Assembly: GCA_013911885.1 (NCBI GenBank)
Contig: JACESI010000005.1
Span: 62,001 to 126,000, forward strand
DNA length: 64,000 nt
Source of the DNA: Hyphomicrobiales bacterium
GTDB lineage: Bacteria > Pseudomonadota > Alphaproteobacteria > Rhizobiales > JACESI01
Direction: 5' to 3'
Shown piece after piece: positions 1-6,727 of this stretch. The translations under genes and the position numbers were made by a program. A model generated the notes under the pieces. It saw nothing but the letters and a program-made list of their open reading frames with translations, made no database searches and had not been told where the DNA came from. Each line of letters begins with the position of its first letter. Within the stretch, counting starts at the first letter, position 1.

Positions 1-36
1 GGGGCGGTTTCTGCCTTCCTTAACAAACGTTGAGTA

Positions 37-192
37 ATGATGGACGACGAAGAGGTTCAGAAATCTTGCTGGGGTGTCACCACCTGGGCAATGATTGTTT
101 TCATTGGTTTATTTGCCGTTGTGTCGTTTTTCGGCAACGAGCATGACAAGAGCGGCGCGGTAGCGTCGGCTGAGCGGTCGAACCCGAATTGA
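37..192 (+). CDS. Small single-pass membrane protein, hypothetical (51 aa)
   Basis: The frame starts with two consecutive ATG codons and encodes 51 residues ending in TGA. It has an acidic N-terminus (MMDDEEVQ), one hydrophobic segment at about residues 17-32 (WAMIVFIGLFAVVSFF), and a hydrophilic tail. This layout fits a small inner-membrane protein with one transmembrane helix. I do not recognise a family. A stop codon of another frame lies 4 bases upstream, so it could be the last gene of an operon entering from the left. The rhodanese gene follows after 43 bases in the same direction. Confidence rests only on the clean frame and the hydrophobic segment. Confidence 0.4.
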   Translation: MMDDEEVQKSCWGVTTWAMIVFIGLFAVVSFFGNEHDKSGAVASAERSNPN

Positions 193-235
193 TCCTCGGG
201 TTTGGCAATAGTCGGGGCCAGGATCGGTTCAACGC

Positions 236-634
236 ATGATTGGCGATAAACGTGTCGGCGTGAACGATCTGGTCGAGAAGGCCAATTCAGAAATCCGCAC
301 CTTTTCGCAGGAAGAAGCCCGCGCCTTGCTGGGCCGCGACGACGTTGTTTTTGTCGATATCCGCGATATCCGTGAACTTACCCGTGAAGGCATGCTTGAA
401 GGCGCGTTTCACGCCCCGCGCGGCATGCTCGAATTCTGGATCGATCCCGACAGTCCTTACCACAAGCCGATTTTCGACGAGGACAAGACCTTTGTCTTTT
501 ATTGTGGAAGCGGCTGGCGCTCAGCTCTTGCGACCAAGACAGCACAGGAGGTCGGACTTCTCAAATGCGGCCATCTCGATGGCGGATTTTCCGCATGGTC
601 GAAAGCGGGTCACCCGACTGTTGAAAAAAGCTGA
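236..634 (+). CDS. Rhodanese-like domain protein
   Basis: A 132-residue single-domain rhodanese, a sulfurtransferase or thiol-based persulfide carrier that is probably cytoplasmic since no signal peptide is visible. The family features are the CH2A-like VFVDIRDIRE segment (residues 38-47) and the active-site loop at residues 90-96 (CGSGWRS), which begins with the catalytic Cys90. The domain ends with the GG-x-SAW motif. The ATG at 236 gives a full-length domain. The stop codon lies inside a three-copy 17-bp tandem duplication, so the last five residues and the stop are repeated downstream. Substrate is unknown; family assignment is firm. Confidence 0.9.
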   Translation: MIGDKRVGVNDLVEKANSEIRTFSQEEARALLGRDDVVFVDIRDIRELTREGMLEGAFHAPRGMLEFWIDPDSPYHKPIFDEDKTFVFYCGSGWRSALATKTAQEVGLLKCGHLDGGFSAWSKAGHPTVEKS

Positions 635-665
635 CTGTTGAAAAAAGCTGACTGTGGAAAAAGCT
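616..665 (+). repeat. Three tandem 16-17 bp copies spanning a stop codon
   Basis: Two identical 17-bp units (616-632 and 633-649) and a third of 16 bp (650-665, one base changed and one lost) follow head to tail. The unit begins GACTGTTGAAAAAAG. The first copy holds the final codons of the rhodanese gene, and its stop TGA straddles the first junction. Confidence 0.95.
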
Positions 666-708
666 GATTCGATTTTGTGGCGGCGGCGCTGCCATCTATC
701 GTCAAGTG

Positions 709-1146
709 ATGGTCATGCATCTTCAGAAACTTTGTGTCGGCGCCGACAGTATCGAGGCGCTTCAGGCATGGATCGATTTTCGCGCCGATCAGGCACGGCT
801 GCATGGGCGCAAACCCGAGCAATTCCACACCACGCGGGCCATGCCAAAGCAGCGCGAGGCCATTCTGGGCGGCGGATCGCTCTATTGGGTTATCAAGGGG
901 GCGATGCAGGCGCGCCAGCATATTCTCGATTTGCGGCCTGTGGTTGGCGAAGACGGAATCACACGCTGCGAAATCGTGCTGGAGCCGCGCGTCATCCAGA
1001 CAGAGCCGTTCCCGCGCCGTGCGTTTCAGGGCTGGCGTTATCTCAGGCCCGACGAAGCACCGCGGGATCTGCGGGATGTGCCGCAAGGCGAGGGCGACCT
1101 GCCGCCTGAACTCAAGCGCGAACTTGCAAGCCTTGGCCTTCTTTGA
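709..1146 (+). CDS. DUF1489 family protein
   Basis: About 145 residues, a full-length match to the alphaproteobacterial DUF1489 family, whose function is unknown. The recognisable pattern is an N-terminal LQKLCVGADSIEAL stretch, a central GGSLYWVIKG segment, and a C-terminal RAFQGWRYL followed by APRDL. No signal peptide or membrane helix is visible, so it is probably cytoplasmic. Possible starts are GTG 706, ATG 709 and ATG 715; I take 709, and the protein is essentially the same. It is convergent with panC. No functional claim is made. Confidence 0.82.
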   Translation: MVMHLQKLCVGADSIEALQAWIDFRADQARLHGRKPEQFHTTRAMPKQREAILGGGSLYWVIKGAMQARQHILDLRPVVGEDGITRCEIVLEPRVIQTEPFPRRAFQGWRYLRPDEAPRDLRDVPQGEGDLPPELKRELASLGLL

Positions 1147-1179
1147 GTTTTCACAACGGCGCGGAGGCGGGGTTGACCG

Positions 1180-2028
1180 TCACACGGCAATGTTATCGAT
1201 CAGCCGGGTCCGGCCGAGCCGCGCCGCGGCGAGGAGGCGCAGCCGCTCGCGTCCGCAATCGGAGACTTCTGCGAGTGTATCGGCGTTGCGCAGGGATACA
1301 TAATCGACAACGAAACCCAAAGCCGAGAGACGCGCAACCGCTTCATCCAGCGCATCTTGCGCCTTTCTGCCATTTTGTATGGCGTGCGCTGTTTCCTGAA
1401 GGGTTTCATGGAGTTTCGGCGCAATCCGGCGTTCCGGGCCGCTCAGATAGACATTGCGTGAGGAGAGCGCCAGGCCATCCGTCTCGCGGATTGTCGGCGC
1501 GCCTTCAATGGCGCAGGGTATCTGGAGGTCGCGGGCAAGTTGCCTAATCACCTGCAATTGCTGGTAATCCTTTTCGCCGAAGACCGCGACATCGGCCATA
1601 ACGCCGAGGAGGAGTTTTGTCACCACGGTTGCAACACCTGAGAAGAAATGCGGCCGGAATTCGGTTTCAAGCCCGAGTGCGGGACCCGTGAGGCTGACGG
1701 TGGTTGCAAAGCCTTCCGGGTACATATGCGCCGTTGCCGGGGCATAGACCGCATCGACCGCTCTTTCTGTGAGGCCAGCAAGATCGGCGTCCCATGTTCG
1801 TGGATAATCACCGAAATCCTCGTTAACGCCGAACTGGGTCGGATTGACGAAAATCGAGACCACAACACGCCGTGCACGCGCCCGCGCGAAATCGACCAGG
1901 GCCATATGACCGCTGTGCAGCGCCCCCATGGTCGGCACAAACGCCACCGTTTCCCCATTCGCCTGCCATTTACCAACAAGGCGGCGCATGTCTTCTGCGG
2001 TTCGCATGATGAGCGGTGATGTCGTCAT
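1180..2028 (-). CDS. panC: Pantoate--beta-alanine ligase
   Basis: Pantothenate synthetase joins pantoate and beta-alanine using ATP, via a pantoyl-adenylate, in the cytoplasmic pathway to pantothenate and coenzyme A. At 282 residues it has the usual length. Visible motifs are VPTMGALHSGH (residues 31-41, with the HxGH nucleotide-binding signature), FVNPTQF (60-66), the GEKDYQQL segment and the SSRN motif. The start is an ATG preceded by a GAAAGG stretch. panB is not adjacent. The gene is convergent with the DUF1489 gene and divergent from the VWA-like gene at 2189. Confidence 0.96.
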   Translation of the reverse strand: MTTSPLIMRTAEDMRRLVGKWQANGETVAFVPTMGALHSGHMALVDFARARARRVVVSIFVNPTQFGVNEDFGDYPRTWDADLAGLTERAVDAVYAPATAHMYPEGFATTVSLTGPALGLETEFRPHFFSGVATVVTKLLLGVMADVAVFGEKDYQQLQVIRQLARDLQIPCAIEGAPTIRETDGLALSSRNVYLSGPERRIAPKLHETLQETAHAIQNGRKAQDALDEAVARLSALGFVVDYVSLRNADTLAEVSDCGRERLRLLAAARLGRTRLIDNIAV

Positions 2029-2188
2029 AGGGGGCCTTTCGGATCGCTTCTGAAACAGGCAGAATAATCCCTATTTCACGCCAATGCAGCCCTTGCAAGG
2101 CCTGCTTCCCACTACTGCTCTCCAGCTTCTGAGGGGCATCATCTTGTGTGGTCGCAAGCAGTACCCCATATCTTTGAAAGGAGGCCGC

Positions 2189-2905
2189 GTGAGCAAGCAA
2201 GACCAACCGATAAAACCATCCGCCGTCAGCAAGACTCGCTCAGCATCCCTTGATGTTCAGGCGTTTGTCGAGGAGGCGCGGGCGCTTCCATCGGCAGGCC
2301 CTCAGGCTGCGATCAAGGGCCGGATCATCTTCGCGCTCGATGCGACGCTGAGCCGTCAGCCGACCTGGGATATCGCCTGTCAGCTTCAGGCGGAAATGTT
2401 CGAGGCGGTGCGCCAGATCGGCGGGCTTGAAGTGCAACTCACCTATTTTCGGGGTTTCGGCGAGTGCAAGGCCTCGCGATGGGCGAGCGATGCGCAGGTT
2501 CTGAAAAAACTCATGACCGGCATTCGCTGCCAGGGCGGGCAGACCCAGATTTCGAAAGTGCTCGTCAATGCCCGGTGCGAACAGGAACGCGGCAAGGTCA
2601 ATGCGCTTGTCTTCATCGGTGATGCGATGGAGGAAAATGCTGATCTTCTGGCGCAGAAAGCGGGCGAGCTTGGCCTTTGCGGCGTGCCGATTTTCGTCTT
2701 TCAGGAAGGTCGCGACAAGGGCGTCGAACGGGTTTTCCGCGAACTCGCCCGGCTTTCTAATGGTGCCTATGCCCGGTTCGATCAGTCGAGCGCTGCCGAA
2801 CTTGCCGCCCTGTTGCGCGCGGTCGCGGTGTTTGCGACCGGTGGCTTGAAGGCGCTCGAAGCATCGAGTGACCGCCTTCTTCTGCCGCAGATCAAGGGAC
2901 GTTGA
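2189..2905 (+). CDS. VWA-like domain protein
   Basis: 238 residues with a von Willebrand factor A-like fold. A hydrophobic strand leads into DATLS (a DxTxS version of the metal-binding MIDAS motif), and a later strand carries FIGDAMEE. I chose the GTG at 2189 because AAAGGAGG lies 5 bases upstream; longer in-frame starts run into non-coding-looking sequence. The following J-domain gene overlaps or nearly abuts it, so the two are probably translationally coupled. This pairing suggests a shared protein-quality or assembly role, but the function is unknown. Confidence 0.8.
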   Translation: MSKQDQPIKPSAVSKTRSASLDVQAFVEEARALPSAGPQAAIKGRIIFALDATLSRQPTWDIACQLQAEMFEAVRQIGGLEVQLTYFRGFGECKASRWASDAQVLKKLMTGIRCQGGQTQISKVLVNARCEQERGKVNALVFIGDAMEENADLLAQKAGELGLCGVPIFVFQEGRDKGVERVFRELARLSNGAYARFDQSSAAELAALLRAVAVFATGGLKALEASSDRLLLPQIKGR

Positions 2906-3645
2906 GCGCGATGCCGGCAGTCTTGATTGTTTTTGTTGCTGTTATTGTCATCTCGCTCGGGTTTTACGGCTTTGTTCGGGCAAATCCGGGTCGTCTTGCA
3001 AACCGCTTGCGCCGCGTGCTGCCATTCCTCATTGGCGGGCTTGGTGTTGTCTTTCTCGCGACCGGACGCTTCGCGATGATCGGAATGTCCCTGCTTGGAT
3101 ATGCCGCCCACCTTTTCAGGCAGCGAGGCACAACCGGATTTGGCGGAGAGGAAAGGTCCGGGCCCGCTCAGTCGCGCCGGTCGAAGGTGCGGGCGCGATA
3201 CCTTGCGATGGAACTCGACCATGAAAGCGGGGCGATGAGCGGCACCGTGCTCGAAGGGCCGTTTGCGGGACGCGCGCTCGACAGTCTCGATCCGGCCGAG
3301 CTTGCAGCGTTTCACCAGACAGTCCGCACCGCAGTGCCGCAGGATGTCGACAGCCTAACCCTGCTTGAAACGTATCTCGACCGCACTGTCCCCGGATGGC
3401 GTGAAGACTTCCATGCGCACGATAACGCGCGGCATGGCGGCGCGCCGGGTGCGGGCACCATATCCGAGCAGGAGGCCTACGAGGTCCTTGGGCTTTCGCC
3501 CGGTGCCAGCATTGCCGATATCCGCGCCGCGCACAGACGTCTCATGATGAAGCTCCATCCCGACAGGGGAGGATCCACGGTTCTTGCCGCCAAAGTCAAT
3601 CAGGCGAAAGACATTCTTTTGCGTAATCATTCTTCTACTTCCTGA
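2902..3645 (+). CDS. Membrane-anchored DnaJ-domain protein
   Basis: About 245 residues. Two hydrophobic segments lie in the first 75 residues (AVLIVFVAVIVISLGFYGF, then a stretch around FLIGGLGVVFLATG). A middle region follows, and a C-terminal J domain begins at EAYEVLGL, with the HPD tripeptide in KLHPDRGG. J domains stimulate the ATPase of DnaK-type chaperones, so this is probably a co-chaperone tethered to the inner membrane, like DjlA or Tim14. A TTG at 2902 overlaps the upstream stop; ATG 2911 is an equally good start. It is cotranscribed with the VWA-like gene and convergent with the carboxypeptidase gene. Confidence 0.85.
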   Translation: MSAMPAVLIVFVAVIVISLGFYGFVRANPGRLANRLRRVLPFLIGGLGVVFLATGRFAMIGMSLLGYAAHLFRQRGTTGFGGEERSGPAQSRRSKVRARYLAMELDHESGAMSGTVLEGPFAGRALDSLDPAELAAFHQTVRTAVPQDVDSLTLLETYLDRTVPGWREDFHAHDNARHGGAPGAGTISEQEAYEVLGLSPGASIADIRAAHRRLMMKLHPDRGGSTVLAAKVNQAKDILLRNHSSTS

Positions 3646-3762
3646 TACTCAATACATTTCAGGTTCAGTCGTATTCTCGGTCTCCAGATTGGATCAGGCG
3701 GGTTGCGTTCCCACTCTCTTTCCCGGTTTTCTGTCTCTTTTCAGTCTTTCATTCCCGCATCG

Positions 3763-5235
3763 TCAGTTGAGATAGATGCACTTGTATTTCTTGCGCTTGA
3801 GGAAATCGCAGGCCTGGCGCGCGGTGTCCTGGTCTTCAAATCCGGCGAAGCGGACGCGGTAAAGCGTTGATGAACCCTTTTGCACCGGCTCGGTATAGGG
3901 TGTCTTGCTGGCGAGGACCGCCTTGCCCTCCTGCGAGGCCTCGACCAGCATTTCCTTTGCGGCGCTTAGGTCATCTGTTGCGGAAATCTGGATCTTCCAA
4001 TTGCTGTCCTCGGGCGCAGTTTCGGCAATCTCAGCGGGTTGTTCGACGGCCGCAGGCGCGATCGATTTTGTTGTCTGGCTACGGTCGATTTCGACCGGCG
4101 CGTTTGAGCCTTGCTCAACCAGCGGATTGCCAGCGAGGCTTGCAACAACCACGACCGGGCCGGATTGGGACGCCGCCTTTCCGGCATGTGTTTTGTCGAG
4201 CGTCGGCAGAGCGGCGACCAGGGCGCGCTCGGCCTCGGGGCGGATCGGCGGTATCGGCGCGAAGGCTGCAAGCACCTCGGCCTGTGCCTTTTCGATGCTT
4301 GGCGGCACAGCCAGTGGCAAGGGATGTTCGGTTGGATTCTTGGCGGACTGTCCGGTATTTGCCACAAGCAGCGGCTCGACCTTGTTGCGGCGATCTTTGG
4401 GCGAGGCCTTCTTGATATAGCGGTTGATAAGGGATGCCATATGCTGATCACGGGAGCGACCGGATTCCCCGCCGAGGACAACTGCCACGAGATGCCGGTT
4501 GTCTTTTTCGACATTGGTCACGAGATTGAAGCCGGATGCGCGGATATAACCGGTCTTGATGCCGTTGACGCCGCCAACGCGACCGAGAAGGCGGTTGTGG
4601 TTGCCGTAGCTCACGCCCTTATAGCTGAAGGAGCGGGTCGAAAAATAATTGAAATCACGCGGATGCTCGGTGCGCAATGACAGGCCGAGACGGGCCATAT
4701 CGCGCGCCGTGGTGCGCTGGTGCGGGTTGGGCAGGCCGGATGCGTTGGCAAATGTCGTGCGCGTCATGCCGATCGAGCGCGCCTTGCTGGTCATCTGCTT
4801 TGCGAACGCGCTTTCGCTCCCGGCCAGATTTTCAGCGACGGTAACTGCAACGTCGTTCGCGGACTTGGTGATGAGGGCGAGGATGGCGTCCTTGACGCGG
4901 ATTGTGGATCCGGCCTTGAGATAGAGTTTAGATGGCGGCATGGAGGCTGCGCGGCTTGAAACGCGCAACGGCGTCGAAAGGTCAACCTTTCCGGCGTCGA
5001 GCGCATCGAACAGAAGATAAAGTGTCATCATCTTCGTCAGCGATGCGGGGTAGCGCAGGCTATCAGCGTTGCGCTCAAACAGCACATCACCCTTGTTTGC
5101 ATCATAGACGAAGGCTGCGTATTTGCCCTCAGCCGACGCCGTCTGGGGCATCAGGGATGCAGCAATAGTGAGCACCGAAAGCAAGAAAACAAGCCGCGCC
5201 TTGCGCAGCGGCGACGAAAGATACCCGATCAACAC
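3763..5235 (-). CDS. D-alanyl-D-alanine carboxypeptidase with C-terminal SPOR domain
   Basis: A penicillin-binding serine peptidase of family S11 that trims the terminal D-Ala of peptidoglycan side chains in the periplasm. With the GTG start at 5235 (490 residues) it has a signal peptide ending ASA|EG near residue 35. Its active-site motifs are SLTK (about 65-68), SAN (about 125-127) and KTG (about 227-229). A Pro/Ala-rich linker leads to a SPOR domain (from NWKIQISA to the C-terminus), which binds denuded glycan at division sites. The GTG has GGAG a few bases upstream; a longer frame up to 5340 exists but buries the signal peptide. S11-SPOR fusion is common in Rhizobiales. Confidence 0.92.
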   Translation of the reverse strand: MLIGYLSSPLRKARLVFLLSVLTIAASLMPQTASAEGKYAAFVYDANKGDVLFERNADSLRYPASLTKMMTLYLLFDALDAGKVDLSTPLRVSSRAASMPPSKLYLKAGSTIRVKDAILALITKSANDVAVTVAENLAGSESAFAKQMTSKARSIGMTRTTFANASGLPNPHQRTTARDMARLGLSLRTEHPRDFNYFSTRSFSYKGVSYGNHNRLLGRVGGVNGIKTGYIRASGFNLVTNVEKDNRHLVAVVLGGESGRSRDQHMASLINRYIKKASPKDRRNKVEPLLVANTGQSAKNPTEHPLPLAVPPSIEKAQAEVLAAFAPIPPIRPEAERALVAALPTLDKTHAGKAASQSGPVVVVASLAGNPLVEQGSNAPVEIDRSQTTKSIAPAAVEQPAEIAETAPEDSNWKIQISATDDLSAAKEMLVEASQEGKAVLASKTPYTEPVQKGSSTLYRVRFAGFEDQDTARQACDFLKRKKYKCIYLN

Positions 5236-5491
5236 CGTCAACTCCAAACTCAATCCCGGTGTCAGCAATCCGGAACGCAACATCAATGGAGGTATCGCCT
5301 CCGGCTTGCCGGAAACGCTAACCTCTTCCCCAGGCAACACTAAACCCGGGGGAGTTACGAATCGGTAAAGGACTTGTTTACGTTAGACGGCAACGGTTCA
5401 CGAAATCGCGAGATACGAGAAAAATTGTATCAGTCTGCTTCACGTCATCGGCATGCCCTTTTCCAGGCTTATTATGGCGCTCTGAAAATGG

Positions 5492-5530
5492 TGCATTGCA
5501 AAAAACTCTTGCAATTCGTTGTGCGGTGCA
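5492..5530. promoter_or_regulatory. Candidate PhaR operator pair upstream of phasin
   Basis: TGCATTGCA (5492-5500) and TGCGGTGCA (5522-5530) are two TGC-N3-GCA palindromes whose starts are 30 bp apart, roughly three helical turns. PhaR repressors of PHA granule genes in related bacteria bind TGC/GCA palindromes with short spacers (CTGC-N3-4-GCAG in Rhodobacter and Paracoccus, as I recall). Assignment to PhaR is inference. Confidence 0.45.
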
Positions 5531-5572
5531 ATATATCAGAGTCCATAGGAGGCGTGCACAGCGCCGCCTCAG

Positions 5573-5602
5573 AGTTCAACCAGACACAGTTCAACCAGAC
5601 AC
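5573..5602 (+). repeat. Perfect 15-bp tandem duplication in phasin leader
   Basis: AGTTCAACCAGACAC occurs twice head to tail (5573-5587, 5588-5602), 18 bases before the phasin ATG and just upstream of its AAGG ribosome-binding site. Confidence 0.95.
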
Positions 5603-5620
5603 AGATAAGGCAGCAAACAG

Positions 5621-5953
5621 ATGAAAAACGTAATGGAAGATTTCCAGAAAATCAGCAAAGACAACATGGATGCAGTTCTTGCAAACATGGGCGTTGTTTC
5701 CAAAACTCTCCAGACCATCGCGTCTGAAACGGCTGACTATTCGAAAAAATCCCTTGAGGATTCTTCGGCTGCCGTTGAGAAAATGATGGCAGTCAAGTCG
5801 CTTGACAAAGCTTTCGAAGTTCAGACCGAATATGCGAAAAGCGCCTATGAAGGTTTTGTCGGTCAGGCAACGAAAATCGGCGAAATGTATACATCGCTTG
5901 CTAAAGAAGTATACAAGCCGTTCGAACAGGCTGTTGCTAAAGCAACGAAGTAA
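5621..5953 (+). CDS. Phasin family protein
   Basis: 110 residues, predicted almost wholly alpha-helical and amphipathic. It is Lys/Glu/Ala-rich, without membrane helix or signal peptide. Phasins coat polyhydroxyalkanoate granules and control their size. The pattern of an N-terminal MEDFQKISKDN, a central YSKKSLEDSSAAVEKM and a C-terminal Y-x-SLAKEVYKPFEQA matches short Phasin_2-type proteins. The gene stands alone, with its own promoter region and a strong terminator. A PHA synthase is encoded at 39.9-41.8 kb, consistent with polymer storage. Confidence 0.9.
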   Translation: MKNVMEDFQKISKDNMDAVLANMGVVSKTLQTIASETADYSKKSLEDSSAAVEKMMAVKSLDKAFEVQTEYAKSAYEGFVGQATKIGEMYTSLAKEVYKPFEQAVAKATK

Positions 5954-6345
5954 TTCTGTTCCGGCATGATGGCAAACCACACGATTAAGGTTTGTTCCAT
6001 CGCCCAATAGACATTTGACAATTCGATTTCAAAAGCCCCATCCATCTGATGGGGCTTTTTGTTTTTACGGCTCCGAACGCCGTCGCGCTGCAAGAGGCCA
6101 TTCCAAACAGCGCTTTTTATTTCCGTTGGTTCTGGCTTGATAAAATGCTGCGGCGCCTCACATAAAATGACTAAATTGCTCTTTGCGCAGGTTTGGCATC
6201 CTTAAAGGGCTGCATGAGCTGCGGAAGACAGTTCTGCACCGGGGTCTTCCTTTCTTGTTTCGGCCGACGACAGTTTCATCGGCACAAGCCGGGATTTTCT
6301 ACCGATCAAAATAAGTTGGGGTTGAACCCGGCCTCAGGAAGGATC
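5954..6345. other. Intergenic region between phasin and clpS (about 390 bp)
   Basis: The left third holds the phasin terminator. The remainder is presumed to be the clpS-clpA promoter and leader. An in-frame extension of clpS upstream to 6193 is open, but its Cys/Arg-rich translation resembles no ClpS N-terminus. I see no RNA gene. Confidence 0.5.
6031..6060 (+). terminator. Rho-independent terminator after phasin
   Basis: A perfect 12-bp stem, AAAAGCCCCATC (6031-6042) with GATGGGGCTTTT (6048-6059), closes a 5-base loop and is followed by further T residues. Confidence 0.93.
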
Positions 6346-6711
6346 ATGTTTCTCATCATGGAGATTCATCTGTCAAACAACAACGAAGACCGTTCCGACG
6401 ACGCCGATGGCGGCGATACCGGAACCGGCGTCATTACGCGCACCAAGCCGAAGACCAAGAAGCCGAGCCTTTATCGCGTTCTGCTTCTCAACGATGATTA
6501 CACGCCGATGGAATTCGTCATCCACGTGCTTGAGCGGTTTTTCCGCAAGACGCGGGAAGAGGCGACCCAGATCATGCTTCACGTTCACAATACGGGCGTC
6601 GGTCAATGCGGAATATTTACCTACGAAGTCGCCGAAACCAAAGTGACGCAGGTGATGGACTTCGCCCGAAAAAACCAGCACCCTTTACAATGCGTCATGG
6701 AAAAAAACTGA
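6346..6711 (+). CDS. clpS: ATP-dependent Clp protease adaptor ClpS
   Basis: ClpS hands N-degron substrates to ClpAP. The 121-residue product has a flexible acidic N-terminus followed by the ClpS core. The core shows [17 protein letters not shown] (the substrate-pocket region with conserved D-D-Y-T-x-M-E-F), then [11 protein letters not shown] and EVAETKV, as in the family. ATG 6346 is chosen because AGGAAGGA lies just upstream; ATG 6358 is a possible alternative. It is 16 bases upstream of clpA and surely cotranscribed. Confidence 0.95.
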   Translation: MFLIMEIHLSNNNEDRSDDADGGDTGTGVITRTKPKTKKPSLYRVLLLNDDYTPMEFVIHVLERFFRKTREEATQIMLHVHNTGVGQCGIFTYEVAETKVTQVMDFARKNQHPLQCVMEKN

Positions 6712-6727
6712 ACAAGAGGTCTCAACA

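Larger units (their letters stand above)
5236..5620. other. Phasin promoter region (gap of about 385 bp)
   Basis: No gene is seen here. The left part is the 5' side of the carboxypeptidase gene. The right part is AT-richer and carries two TGC-N3-GCA palindromes (5492-5500 and 5522-5530) and a 15-bp tandem duplication just before the phasin start. It is probably a bidirectional promoter region. Confidence 0.6.

Noticed and set aside
1..33. Eleven in-frame codons ending in TGA (GAVSAFLNKR), possible end of an upstream gene
   Set aside because: Too short to support; equally compatible with intergenic sequence.
6193..6345. N-terminal extension of clpS up to 6193
   Set aside because: Cys/Arg-rich translation unlike any ClpS; a good ribosome site precedes ATG 6346.
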